DNA of 61,372 bases, taken from NCBI GenBank assembly GCA_964547645.1, contig CAZJOM010000015.1, positions 1-61,372 of the forward strand. Direction: 5' to 3'. Position 1 is the first letter of the stretch. Each line of letters begins with the position of its first letter. The stretch comes from SZUA-430 sp964547645 (GTDB lineage Bacteria; Pseudomonadota; Alphaproteobacteria; Micropepsales; Micropepsaceae). This document shows, one piece after another, positions 32,446 to 41,539 of this stretch. Made by a program: the position numbers and the translations under genes. The notes beneath the pieces are model-generated. The model saw only the letters and a program-made list of their open reading frames with translations, had not been told where the DNA came from and did no database searches.

Positions 32446-33467
32446 GCGATCGCCCGCCGTAGATCCTCGATGATCTCGATCAGCGCTAACTTGGCCGCCG
32501 GCACCGCGCCACTCATTGCCGTAAACGCGTGGCTCAAATGATCGTAACAGCGATAGATCACGGGCACGCCAGCAACCTTCAGCGCCTCCGCATAGTCGCG
32601 CCCTTGATCCACCAGCGGATCGAACCCCGCCGTGTAGATCAACGCCGGCGGCAGCCCGCTCAAGTCGTTGCATAACCCCGGCGACGCTTTCAAATCCTTT
32701 GCCGCTTCTTCCGGCGCCGTAAAATAGTGATCGCGAAAATAATCCATGACCGGCGTGGTCAGCGGATAGGCATCGCCGAACGACTTCATCGACGCAGTAT
32801 CCGACAGCCAATCGACGGCCGGATAGATCAGCATCTGCAACACCGGCGGCTTCTCGTTCGACCGCTTCAGCTCCTGCGCGATCACCGCCGACAGATACCC
32901 GCCCGCCGAATCCCCCCCAACTGCAACGCGTGCGGGATTGCCGCCAAGCGTCCTGGCATTCTCGCGGACCCACCGGAACGCCGCCAACGCATCGTCAACC
33001 GCCGCCGGAAACTTGTGCTCCGGCGCCAACCGGTAGTCGACAGAAATCACCAAACACCCGGCGCGCAACGCAATGAGCGAACAGAACACATGGCACGTCT
33101 CGAGATCGCCGATCACGCAACCGCCCATGTGGAAATAGACCAGCGTTGGCACCAAACGATTCGGCAGCCGCGGCTTGTAGGCCCGCGCCCGCATGGTGTT
33201 GTCGTTCGGCCCCGGAATATGAAAGTCCTCGATATCGACATCGTGTGCCGGTTCGCCATCCAGCAGCGCGAGGCCCTCCGCTGCCGCCTTCCGCGCCTCC
33301 GCAGGCGACAGTGTCGCCATCGATGGCTGGCGCTTAGCCATCGCGCTCAGAAACTGCAGCCGGGCATCGAGCGTTCGCCCTTCAATCGTCACAGGCCTGC
33401 CGCCCGACAGTGCGACGAGCCAGCTGCCGGGAAGGCTTAACAGTGTGCGGACCAGAAGTTTTCGCAT
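32442..33467 (-). CDS. Alpha/beta hydrolase, HSL-type esterase
   Basis: From the ATG at 33467 the protein has 341 residues; a GTG at 33524 would add 19. The hormone-sensitive-lipase family pattern is present: nucleophile GDSAGGYLSA, the SVDYRLAPEHKFPAAVDDALAA segment, an acid in AGFDPLVDQG and histidine in HLSHAFTAM. The oxyanion-hole motif reads HMGGCVIGD rather than HGGG, so its first glycine is replaced by methionine, an uncommon change. It hydrolyses short-chain esters or related substrates. It is coupled to the oxidoreductase downstream. Confidence 0.85.
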   Translation of the reverse strand: MRKLLVRTLLSLPGSWLVALSGGRPVTIEGRTLDARLQFLSAMAKRQPSMATLSPAEARKAAAEGLALLDGEPAHDVDIEDFHIPGPNDNTMRARAYKPRLPNRLVPTLVYFHMGGCVIGDLETCHVFCSLIALRAGCLVISVDYRLAPEHKFPAAVDDALAAFRWVRENARTLGGNPARVAVGGDSAGGYLSAVIAQELKRSNEKPPVLQMLIYPAVDWLSDTASMKSFGDAYPLTTPVMDYFRDHYFTAPEEAAKDLKASPGLCNDLSGLPPALIYTAGFDPLVDQGRDYAEALKVAGVPVIYRCYDHLSHAFTAMSGAVPAAKLALIEIIEDLRRAIA

Positions 33468-33562
33468 CGCCCGCAAAATGCGGGACGTGGCTACTCTGTC
33501 AAGCCATTTGGGTGACACGGCCACCCGTGTTAACCTCTTGATCCTCGCTATTGAAGGACTCC

Positions 33563-35287
33563 ATGCCCATGGCGCATCAACACGACCTCGTCGTACGTGG
33601 CGGTACCATCATCGACGGCACCGGCGGCGAACCATTTGAAGGTGATGTCGCACTCTCGAATGGCCGCATCGCAGCCGTCGGCCGCGTCGCCGGCACCGGC
33701 CGCGAAGAGATCGAAGCGAAGGGCAAGATCGTCACCCCGGGCTTCGTCGACATCCACACCCACTACGACGGCCAAGCAACCTGGGACGAGCGTTTGACGC
33801 CGTCCGCCTGGCACGGCGTGACGACAGCCGTTATGGGCAATTGCGGTGTCGGCTTTGCGCCCTGCCGCCCCGGCGATCACGACATGCTCGTGCGCCTGAT
33901 GGAAGGCGTCGAAGACATTCCCGGTGCCGTTTTGACCGAGGGCTTAAAGTGGAACTGGGAAACCTTCCCCGAGTTCCTCAACGCCCTCGAAGCGCGTCCG
34001 CACGACATCGACTTCGCGACACAAGTCCCGCACGGCGCGCTGCGCGTCTATGTGATGGGTGAACGCGGCGCCGACCGTGAACCCGCCACCCCAGCGGAAA
34101 TTGCAGAAATGGGCCGCATCGCCAAAGGCGCGATCGAAGCCGGCGCCCTCGGCTTCTCGACCTCGCGCACGCTCAACCACCGAACCAGCGACGGCAAGCC
34201 GACGCCCACACTAACCGCTGCCGAAGACGAACTCCTCGGCATCGCAATGGGCCTCAAAGCAGCCAACCGTGGCGTCCTCCAAGTCGTCTCCGACTTCATG
34301 GACCCGGCTCAAGAACTCTCGATGCTGCGGCGCCTCGTTGTCGAATCCGGCCGGCCGCTCTCCTTCTCGCTCGCCCAAAGCGACCGCGGTCCCGACGCCT
34401 GGAAGATGCTGCTGCAATTCCTCGATCAGTGCGCGGCCGACAGTCTGCCGGTCAAAGCGCAAGTCTGCGGCCGCCCGGTGGGCCTCCTGCTCGGGCTCTC
34501 GCTGACGCTGAACCCGTTCTCCGCTCACGAAAGCTACAAGAAGATCGCCGACCTCCCCTTCGCCGAGCGCTTGGCGATCATGCGCACACCAGAGATGCGC
34601 GCCGCCTTGCTCGCCGAACAACCCGCGACCGACAACCCATTCGTCAAAGCGGTCTTGCGCAACTTCGCCAAGATGTTCCCGCTCGCCGATCCGCCGAACT
34701 ACGAGCCCACGCCGGAGATGAGCTTAGGCGCGCAAGCGACCCGCACCAACAAGACCGCGGAAGAACTCGCCTACGACTGGCTCCTTCAAGACAACGGCCG
34801 CGCGCTCATCCTCTTCCCTTTCCTGAACTACGCGAACGACAGCCTCGAACCGTCGCTGGCGATGATGCGCCACGCGAGCACGATCTTAGGCCTCGGCGAC
34901 GGCGGCGCGCATGTCGGCATGATCTGCGACGGCAGCTTCCCGACCTCAATGCTCACTCACTGGACGCGCGACCGCACGCGCGGCGAAAAGCTCCCCATCG
35001 AATGGGTAATCAAAGCGCAGTGCCGCGACACCGCCGCCGCCGTCGGCCTAAACGACCGAGGCCTGCTGAAGGCAGGCTACAAAGGGGACCTCAACGTCAT
35101 CGACCATGCCAAGCTGACGCTGCATCGCCCAACCGTCGCCTACGACCTCCCCGCTGGCGGCCGCCGCCTGGTCCAATACGCCGACGGCTATGAAGCAACC
35201 GTCGTCTCCGGCCAAATCACCTACCGGAACGGGAAGCCCACCAAAGCGCTCCCGGGTAAGCTGATCCGCGGCGCTCAGTCGCTCTGA
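33563..35287 (+). CDS. Amidohydrolase, N-acyl-D-amino-acid deacylase family
   Basis: The 574-residue amidohydrolase superfamily member begins VVRGGTIIDGTGGEPF. It has the metal motif GFVDIHTHYDGQATWD (HxH), VMGNCGVGFAPCRPGD, the catalytic-pocket segment LGFSTSRTLNH, and a C-terminal LGDGGAHVGMICDGSFPT with the conserved aspartate. This matches D-aminoacylase-like enzymes acting on N-acyl amino acids or related amides. GAAGGA lies just before the ATG at 33563; ATG 33569 is also possible. It ends at a strong terminator (35306-35337). Confidence 0.88.
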   Translation: MPMAHQHDLVVRGGTIIDGTGGEPFEGDVALSNGRIAAVGRVAGTGREEIEAKGKIVTPGFVDIHTHYDGQATWDERLTPSAWHGVTTAVMGNCGVGFAPCRPGDHDMLVRLMEGVEDIPGAVLTEGLKWNWETFPEFLNALEARPHDIDFATQVPHGALRVYVMGERGADREPATPAEIAEMGRIAKGAIEAGALGFSTSRTLNHRTSDGKPTPTLTAAEDELLGIAMGLKAANRGVLQVVSDFMDPAQELSMLRRLVVESGRPLSFSLAQSDRGPDAWKMLLQFLDQCAADSLPVKAQVCGRPVGLLLGLSLTLNPFSAHESYKKIADLPFAERLAIMRTPEMRAALLAEQPATDNPFVKAVLRNFAKMFPLADPPNYEPTPEMSLGAQATRTNKTAEELAYDWLLQDNGRALILFPFLNYANDSLEPSLAMMRHASTILGLGDGGAHVGMICDGSFPTSMLTHWTRDRTRGEKLPIEWVIKAQCRDTAAAVGLNDRGLLKAGYKGDLNVIDHAKLTLHRPTVAYDLPAGGRRLVQYADGYEATVVSGQITYRNGKPTKALPGKLIRGAQSL

Positions 35288-35305
35288 TCCGATCACGAGA
35301 ATGCG

Positions 35306-35337
35306 AAGCCGCCCCACCTCAGGGGCGGTTTTGTTTT
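35306..35337 (+). terminator. Rho-independent terminator after the amidohydrolase
   Basis: CCGCCCC, six bases, GGGGCGG is followed directly by TTTTGTTTT. It lies about 20 bases past the amidohydrolase stop codon. Confidence 0.9.
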
Positions 35338-35384
35338 GGCCCCGCGCGGTCTATCACTCGCACCACCACAACACGAGTGACACC

Positions 35385-37409
35385 ATGCTCCGCACCTTGA
35401 CCTGCGCGCTCTTCGCCGCTGCGGCCTTCACCGCGTTCGCCGCCGGCATCGAACAAGACGCGATCGACAAGTCGGTCGCCCCAGGCGACGACTTCTGGGC
35501 TTACGCGAATGGCACCTGGGTGAAGTCCCACCCGATCCCCGCCGACCGCAGTTCCTACGGCTCTGCCGCAATTCTGGGTGAAGAGACGAGCAGGCGCGTA
35601 GCGGACCTCATCCAGGATGCGGCCAAGAACGCGAAGCCCGGCTCCGAAGCGCAGAAGGTCGGCGACTTCTATGCCAGCTTCATGGACGAAGCCGGCATCG
35701 AAGCGAAGGGCGTCGCTCCGCTACAGCCGATGTTCGCGAAAATTGCGGCTATCACGGATCGCACCGCTCTCGCCCGCTACCTCGGCGATCACTTGCGCGC
35801 CGACATCGACATCCTGAACTCGACCGACCTCGACACCGACAACCTGTTTGGCATCTGGGTTTCGCCGTCGTTCCAAGATCCCACGCGCTACTACGCATTC
35901 CTGTTTCAGGGCGGCATCGGCATGCCCGACCGCGAGTATTATTTGTCGGACAGCGACGCGATGAAAAAGGCGCGCACCGCCTACGTCGCCTACATCGCCG
36001 CCCAGTTGAAGAACGCCGGCATCGCGAATGCCGAGGCAAGAGCCTCGCGCATCATGGCGTTCGAAACCAAGGTCGCCCAAAGCCACTCAAGCCGCACCGA
36101 GAGCGATGACATTCAAAAGGGCAACAATCCTTGGAACGCCGCGGACTTTGCCGCGAAAGCACCGGGGCTCGATTGGAACACCTATTTTGCCGCTGCCGGC
36201 CTCGGCAAGGAAAAGACGTTTGTCGTCTGGCAGCCCAGCGCCGTCAAAGGCGGCGCGGCCCTGGCAGCGAGCGAGACGCTAGACGACTGGAAGGACTATC
36301 TGACCTTCCGTGTTATCGATCACTACGCGGCGGTCCTGCCCAAAGCCTTCGCCGACCAGTCGTTCGCGTTCTACGGCACCACCTTGCAAGGTACGCCGAA
36401 GCAGCGAGACCGCTGGAAGCGCGCGATCGATGCCACAAACGGCTCCCTGGGGGAGGCGGTCGGAAAGCTTTATGTGGGCAAGTACTTCCCCGCCTCCGCC
36501 AAGAAGCAACTGAACGAGATGGTCGCCAACATCGTGAGCGCCTTCCGCAAGCGCATCGACGCGCTCGCCTGGATGTCGCCAACGACGAAAGCCGAGGCCA
36601 AGCGCAAGCTCGGCACCCTCACCGTCGGCATCGCCTATCCCGACCGCTGGCGCGACTATTCGGGATACAAAGTCGTACGCGGCGACGCTGTCGGCAATCT
36701 CGAACGTTCGGAAGCCTTCGACTACAACTTCCGCCGTGCACGCCTCGGCAAACCGCTCGACCGCCACGAATGGGTCATGGTTCCTCAGATCGTGAACGCG
36801 GTGAACCTGCCGATTCCGAATGCACTGAATTTCCCGGCCGGCATCCTGCAGCCGCCGTTCTACGATCCGAACGCCTCCGCCGCTGTAAACTACGGCAGCA
36901 TCGGCGCCACGATCGGGCACGAAATTAGCCACTCCTTCGACGACATCGGCGCGCAGTTCGACGCGCAAGGACACCTGCGCAACTGGTGGACCGACGCCGA
37001 CCTGAAGCAATTCAAAGCTGCAGGCGAAGCGCTCGCCAAGCAATTCGACGGCTACAAGCCCTTCCCCGATCTCGGCGTGAACGGCGCACAAACGCTGGGC
37101 GAAAACATTGCCGATCTGGCCGGTCTCGCCGCCTCATACGACGCCTACCGCGCGTCGTCGGGCGGTAAGGAGGGCCCCGCCGCCGACGGCCTCACCGGTG
37201 ACCAACAATTCTTCCTCGCCTACGCACAAAGTTGGCGCACCTATATGCGCCCCGAAGCGTTGCGTCAGCGCCTGATCAACGACGGTCACGCCCCCGCCCA
37301 GTATCGCGCCCTTATCGTGCGTAATCTGGACGCCTGGTACACGGCCTTCCCGATCAAGGAGACGGACAAACTCTATCTGGCGCCAAAGGATCGCGTCCGC
37401 GTCTGGTAG
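35385..37409 (+). CDS. M13-family (neprilysin-like) secreted metallopeptidase
   Basis: From the ATG at 35385 the protein has 674 residues. It has a signal peptide (MLRTLTCALFAAAAFTAFAAG) and the M13 N-terminal PGDDFWAYANGTWVKSHPIPADRSSYG. The zinc site is HEISH (H512, H516) with GENIADLAG (E573), followed by C-terminal VRNLDAWYTAFPIKETDKLYL. It would degrade peptides in the periplasm. The substrate-contact motif usually written NAYY reads NAVNLP here, which may alter peptide binding. It is convergent with the TetR gene, with four bases between stops. Confidence 0.92.
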   Translation: MLRTLTCALFAAAAFTAFAAGIEQDAIDKSVAPGDDFWAYANGTWVKSHPIPADRSSYGSAAILGEETSRRVADLIQDAAKNAKPGSEAQKVGDFYASFMDEAGIEAKGVAPLQPMFAKIAAITDRTALARYLGDHLRADIDILNSTDLDTDNLFGIWVSPSFQDPTRYYAFLFQGGIGMPDREYYLSDSDAMKKARTAYVAYIAAQLKNAGIANAEARASRIMAFETKVAQSHSSRTESDDIQKGNNPWNAADFAAKAPGLDWNTYFAAAGLGKEKTFVVWQPSAVKGGAALAASETLDDWKDYLTFRVIDHYAAVLPKAFADQSFAFYGTTLQGTPKQRDRWKRAIDATNGSLGEAVGKLYVGKYFPASAKKQLNEMVANIVSAFRKRIDALAWMSPTTKAEAKRKLGTLTVGIAYPDRWRDYSGYKVVRGDAVGNLERSEAFDYNFRRARLGKPLDRHEWVMVPQIVNAVNLPIPNALNFPAGILQPPFYDPNASAAVNYGSIGATIGHEISHSFDDIGAQFDAQGHLRNWWTDADLKQFKAAGEALAKQFDGYKPFPDLGVNGAQTLGENIADLAGLAASYDAYRASSGGKEGPAADGLTGDQQFFLAYAQSWRTYMRPEALRQRLINDGHAPAQYRALIVRNLDAWYTAFPIKETDKLYLAPKDRVRVW

Positions 37410-37413
37410 CGGC

Positions 37414-38034
37414 TCACTTCGCCCGTCTGCGCCTCGGCAGCGTCTGCACGCCGCCGAGGAACAGCGCCGTGGCAAACTTGGCGGCGTCATCGGCACCAAG
37501 ATCGTCGCGCGCAATCATGTGATTGGCGACCTCGAACGCCACACCTACGATCGCCGCCATCAGCAAGTCGGGATCCACATCGGGCATAACCCCGTTCCCG
37601 ATTGCCGCCTCAAGGTCCAAGCGCAACTCGTCGAAGCCCGCGATCACCTCCGGTGTATCGATGCGCACCCGCTGCATTTCCGGATTGCGGCGCATCGTGG
37701 CGAACGTCGTGTGATCGTTCTTCACGAAGTCGAAGAACGTGCGGAACGAGCCGGAGATGAACTCCTCGAACGTCCGCGCCCGAATGCGCTCTGCGCGAAG
37801 CCGGGGCCGCACGCGCAGCGCCGTCTCATCCTGCAGCGCCTGAAAGACCTCTTCCTTCGACTTGAAGTAGTTGTAGAACGTCCCCGACGCGAGCTCGGTT
37901 GCGCGGATGATGTCGCGCACCGTCGTGGCGCCATAGCCCAACTCGGCAAACACGCGTCGCGCCGCATCGATGATCGCCTGCCGATTGCTCGCCTTCGTTT
38001 CTTCGCGTTTGCCGCGGTTTGGTTCGACGCTCAT
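37414..38034 (-). CDS. TetR/AcrR-family transcriptional regulator
   Basis: The 206-residue protein has an HTH near residues 17-60: AIIDAARRVFAELGYGATTVRDI, then ELASGTFYNYFKSKEEVF. A helical effector-binding region and a highly basic tail (RRRRAK) follow. Its ATG overlaps the flavin monooxygenase stop (ATGA). It is the last gene of a five-gene minus-strand operon and probably regulates it in response to the pathway's substrate. Confidence 0.88.
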   Translation of the reverse strand: MSVEPNRGKREETKASNRQAIIDAARRVFAELGYGATTVRDIIRATELASGTFYNYFKSKEEVFQALQDETALRVRPRLRAERIRARTFEEFISGSFRTFFDFVKNDHTTFATMRRNPEMQRVRIDTPEVIAGFDELRLDLEAAIGNGVMPDVDPDLLMAAIVGVAFEVANHMIARDDLGADDAAKFATALFLGGVQTLPRRRRAK

Positions 38035-39467
38035 GCCGCCACCGTTGCCTTCGGCGAAGGCCGGATTACCCGCGGCTCCACCGGCAGTACGAACCCTTGC
38101 GCCGCCGCGCGCTTGCGCCCCTTCACCAACTCCTTGCGCAAGTCATAGGTGTACTCCGCGCAGTTGATCTGGATCGTATGCCGTGGCGTCGAAACGTAGC
38201 GCGACTTCGCCCGTTCATGCATCTCCACCCGCTCCGCATTCATCAGATCGACCGGCGGCAACGCATAATGGCCCGTGAAGTAATGCGCCGCGAACTTCGC
38301 CTGCTCCTCTGCAATCGGCATCATCGCGCAGAGCGGTTGCACCAATCCGACAAAGAATAGGTTCGTAAAGCGCGGATCGACTATTCGCTTCCACAGCGCA
38401 ATGTCGTTCCCTGGCGCCGAAATAAACCCCTCGTCGAAGAACGGAAACGTGATGCGGTAGCCCGTGCACCAAATGATCACATCGATGTCTTCGACGGTAC
38501 CGTCCGTGAACGACACCTGCCGTCCTATCAGCTCCCGCACGTTCGGCTTCGGCGTCACGTCGCCTGACCCAACCCGGATATAGAGCTCCTGACTGATCGC
38601 CGGATGCGTGGAGAACAGCTGATGATCCGGCGGCGCCAAACCATACTGCTCCGGCCGCCCAACGGTCGCCATCAACCGCTGCTCGGCCAACCAGCGCCGA
38701 AGCGCGCCCGGCAAATTGCGTTGCAGCCAGGTCGGATCTTGCGCCGGATGAATGGCTTGCGCGTCCAAAACCTCGCCGCCGGTATACTTCGGAATGACCC
38801 AATAGCCGCGCCGCTGCGACAAGAACAAGTTCTTCGCAACGCCCTTGCGCCCCAGCTCGCAGGCTATGTCGAGCGCCGAATTGCCGAACCCGACCACCAG
38901 CACGTTCTTGTCGCGGCAGTCGATCGGATCGGTTGGGTCGATGTAAGCGTGCGAATGAATCTGTGGCCCATCAAATGCACCCGGAAATGCGGGCTCCGGC
39001 AGCCGCGGATCCCAATGATGGCCGTTTGCGACGATCAGCGCGTCGTAGAGCCGTTGCTCGCCGCTCTCAAGCGCAATCCACCAGAGCCCATCGCTGGTCA
39101 GCTCCGCCCGCTTCACACCGGCGTTGAATAGGATGCGGTCGCGAATCCCGAAATGATCGACGTACGAATCGAAATAGGCCGCGATCTGCGCGTGATGCGG
39201 ATAATCCGGAAAGTCGCGCGGCAGCGGAAAGTCGGAATACGCCATCTTATCGCGCGACGTATTGATGTGCAGCGAGCGATAGGCCGCCGACATGCCGTTC
39301 GGGTTCTTGAACGACCAGTTCCCGCCGATGCGATCGGACTTTTCCAGACAGTCGAACGGAATCCCGAAGTCGGTGAACACTTTAGCGACGGCGATCCCGC
39401 TCGACCCCGCCCCGATAATGCAGGTCTTCGGCAGTCGCGGGTCGGCCGCGCGCGGCGTGACAGGCAT
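38031..39467 (-). CDS. Class B flavin-containing monooxygenase (copy A)
   Basis: The 478-residue protein has FAD motif CIIGAGSSGIAVAK, EKSDRIGGNW, the FMO fingerprint region FPGAFDGPQIHSHAYID (FxGxxxHxxxY), NADPH motif VLVVGFGNSALDIA and the late motif IIWCTGYRITFPFF. It oxygenates nucleophilic N, S or carbonyl groups. It is paralogous to the enzyme at 41540-42868: both share GNWxFKNxNG, YxSLHI(N/D)TS and PDYPHHxQ. The C-terminal extension is longer here. It is translationally coupled to the TetR gene. Confidence 0.9.
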   Translation of the reverse strand: MPVTPRAADPRLPKTCIIGAGSSGIAVAKVFTDFGIPFDCLEKSDRIGGNWSFKNPNGMSAAYRSLHINTSRDKMAYSDFPLPRDFPDYPHHAQIAAYFDSYVDHFGIRDRILFNAGVKRAELTSDGLWWIALESGEQRLYDALIVANGHHWDPRLPEPAFPGAFDGPQIHSHAYIDPTDPIDCRDKNVLVVGFGNSALDIACELGRKGVAKNLFLSQRRGYWVIPKYTGGEVLDAQAIHPAQDPTWLQRNLPGALRRWLAEQRLMATVGRPEQYGLAPPDHQLFSTHPAISQELYIRVGSGDVTPKPNVRELIGRQVSFTDGTVEDIDVIIWCTGYRITFPFFDEGFISAPGNDIALWKRIVDPRFTNLFFVGLVQPLCAMMPIAEEQAKFAAHYFTGHYALPPVDLMNAERVEMHERAKSRYVSTPRHTIQINCAEYTYDLRKELVKGRKRAAAQGFVLPVEPRVIRPSPKATVAA

Positions 39468-39564
39468 ATGACCCCAAGTTCTTGTTCAGCCCACGGAGCA
39501 CTTTAGCGATTGGTGACGCCGCGTCAACTTTTCGCTCGAGAAGCGAGCCGAGATCCTTAACGCC

Positions 39565-39918
39565 TCAAAACCGCACCACGAACAGCTTCCGCGTGGTCTC
39601 AACCACCTCCCATGTGCCCTCAAAGCCTGGCTGGAGCACGAACGTGTCGCCCGCTTGAACCCGTTGCGGCGCTTCACCGTCGCGCGCGACAAGGCTTACC
39701 CCGGAAAGGATCGAGCAGTACTCCCACTCGTCATAGACGATCCGCCACTTGCCCGGCGTCGACTCCCAGACGCCGGCGAACAGCTTCCCGTCCGCGCTCT
39801 CCTCAAACGTCCACGTCCGAAACCGCGGCGCCCCGGCGATCAAGCGGTCAGGCTTCGGCGCCCCCATTTCGAAAGGGGCAGCCTCCAGGTCATTCAACGG
39901 AAAGCATATGAAGGTCAC
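39565..39918 (-). CDS. Cupin-domain protein
   Basis: The 117-residue protein starts at a GTG. The cupin strands are RIVYDEWEYCSILSGVSLV and VQAGDTFVLQPGFEGTWEVVE. This corresponds to the small DUF861-type cupins of the (S)-ureidoglycine aminohydrolase group, with GVWESTPGKWRI before the first motif. Family members bind metal or small ligands, and function is usually unassigned. The start overlaps the SMP-30-like gene's stop by four bases. Confidence 0.83.
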   Translation of the reverse strand: MTFICFPLNDLEAAPFEMGAPKPDRLIAGAPRFRTWTFEESADGKLFAGVWESTPGKWRIVYDEWEYCSILSGVSLVARDGEAPQRVQAGDTFVLQPGFEGTWEVVETTRKLFVVRF

Positions 39919-41528
39919 GGCACTCGCTCGATCTTCAGGATCGCGTTCGTGAGATCGGCGGCGATGTAAATCGTCCCGTCGCGGGCCGCCGCAACGCCGG
40001 TCGGCAGAAACGCGGGGTCCTGACCGGCAGGCGCCGGCAGCCCGATCGCGAGACCGGTAGCCACCACTTGAACGGCGCCGCTGCTCGGATCGACCGACAC
40101 AACGCGCTTCGCACCCACCTCCGCCACGATGAGCTTTCCGTCCGGCGTCATGTCGATGCCTTCTGGACCCGAAAGATTCGATGCCACGACCGTCTTTGCC
40201 CCGCTCGTCAGGTCGACGCGTGTGATCTTGCCGTCGCTCGAGGTCACGTAGCCGTTGCCACCATCGACCACCACCGCAACTGGCGCGTTGAAGCCGGACG
40301 CAATCACGGTGCGCGCTTCGCCCTTCATATCGCCAAGCGCCAGCAAACTGCCGCTCCCCGCTTCAAGCACCAGAATGCGGCCGTCTGCCGCTTCGGCCCC
40401 ATCCATTGGCACCTTGAACTCATGCAGCAACGCGACCGTCGTGCCTGACGCACGATCGAGAATCTGCACGCTATTCGAAGATGTCCCCGCAAGCACGATG
40501 TGCTTCGGCCCTATGCCGACGCCCGTCGGGTAAGCCAGCGCATCGCCAAACATCCGCAGCTTAGTCGTCACAGCACCGCTCTTCGTATCGACCTGCCGGT
40601 AGGTGAACACGTCCGCCAAATGCAGCCGTCCATCGCCGTCATGCGCGATCGCCAAGTCTGCCGCGGCCGCAATCTTTCCCTTTATCACCGGCGTGACCGT
40701 ACCGGTCGCCGCATCTACGCGATATACAGCGTTGTCGGCCATGTTCGTAACGTAGATGCGATCCTGAGTGTCGAGCGCCAAATTGTCGAGCGCCGGATCG
40801 AGCGTCGCGACCTTGGTTTTGCTCCGCTTCCTCACATCGATCCGATAGAGCGCGCCCTCCGCAGTATCGATCGCCCACAGCCGGCCCTTCGAGTCGAAAT
40901 TCGCCGCCGCTGGCACTTTCAATCCATCTACGATGACGTCGACTTTGCCGGTTCGCGGATCGACCCTCGCGATCTGCCCCTTGAACCACAGCGGTCCATA
41001 GATACACCCGTCGCGACCGACCTCGAACCCATTCAGCCCGCCAAGCTTCTCGGAAATCTTGCGCGGTGCCGTCTTTCCGCTGACATCGGCCTCGTAGAGG
41101 GCGTCGCCCAAAAACACCTGCGTGAAATAAAGCCGCCCATCCTTCGCAAACGCCAGCGAGTTCGCACCGGGCAGCCCCTTCGCCACTTCGACCAGCGGAC
41201 CGCCGGGCTTCTGCACAAAAACCTTGCCGGTCAAAAAGCCGGTCCACGCCATCGTGCCGTCTGGCGCAAACGCGATATCATCCGCCATCCCATCCGGCGG
41301 CCCGATCAATTCGGACGTTGCACCCGTCTCGGGGTCGACCTGATAGATTGCCTGCCCCACCACACTGCCCACGAGCAGCTTGCCGTTCGGCGCCGCGGCG
41401 ATTCCATGAATGCCATGAAACGCTGACGGCCCCACGAGTTCCGTCACCTTGTAAGTCGGTTCCGGAACGCTGGCGCATCCAGCCAAAAGCAAGGCAATCG
41501 CACCGACCTTGAAAGCGTGTCCCACCAT
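39915..41528 (-). CDS. SMP-30/gluconolactonase-like beta-propeller lipoprotein
   Basis: The 537-residue protein has a lipobox at the N-terminus (IALLLAGC, Cys18). Two tandem beta-propeller halves follow: residues about 25-285 and 290-537. They contain recurrent PNGKLLVGS, DGRLYFTQV, DSKGRLWAID and TPDGKLIVAEVG blades typical of SMP-30/NHL proteins. It is probably anchored to a periplasm-facing membrane. SMP-30-type enzymes include lactonases, which could act on the lactone or ester products of the neighbouring monooxygenases; this link is inference. It lies 11 bases from the upstream monooxygenase. Confidence 0.82.
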   Translation of the reverse strand: MVGHAFKVGAIALLLAGCASVPEPTYKVTELVGPSAFHGIHGIAAAPNGKLLVGSVVGQAIYQVDPETGATSELIGPPDGMADDIAFAPDGTMAWTGFLTGKVFVQKPGGPLVEVAKGLPGANSLAFAKDGRLYFTQVFLGDALYEADVSGKTAPRKISEKLGGLNGFEVGRDGCIYGPLWFKGQIARVDPRTGKVDVIVDGLKVPAAANFDSKGRLWAIDTAEGALYRIDVRKRSKTKVATLDPALDNLALDTQDRIYVTNMADNAVYRVDAATGTVTPVIKGKIAAAADLAIAHDGDGRLHLADVFTYRQVDTKSGAVTTKLRMFGDALAYPTGVGIGPKHIVLAGTSSNSVQILDRASGTTVALLHEFKVPMDGAEAADGRILVLEAGSGSLLALGDMKGEARTVIASGFNAPVAVVVDGGNGYVTSSDGKITRVDLTSGAKTVVASNLSGPEGIDMTPDGKLIVAEVGAKRVVSVDPSSGAVQVVATGLAIGLPAPAGQDPAFLPTGVAAARDGTIYIAADLTNAILKIERVP

Positions 41529-41539
41529 CGTCGTCTCCC

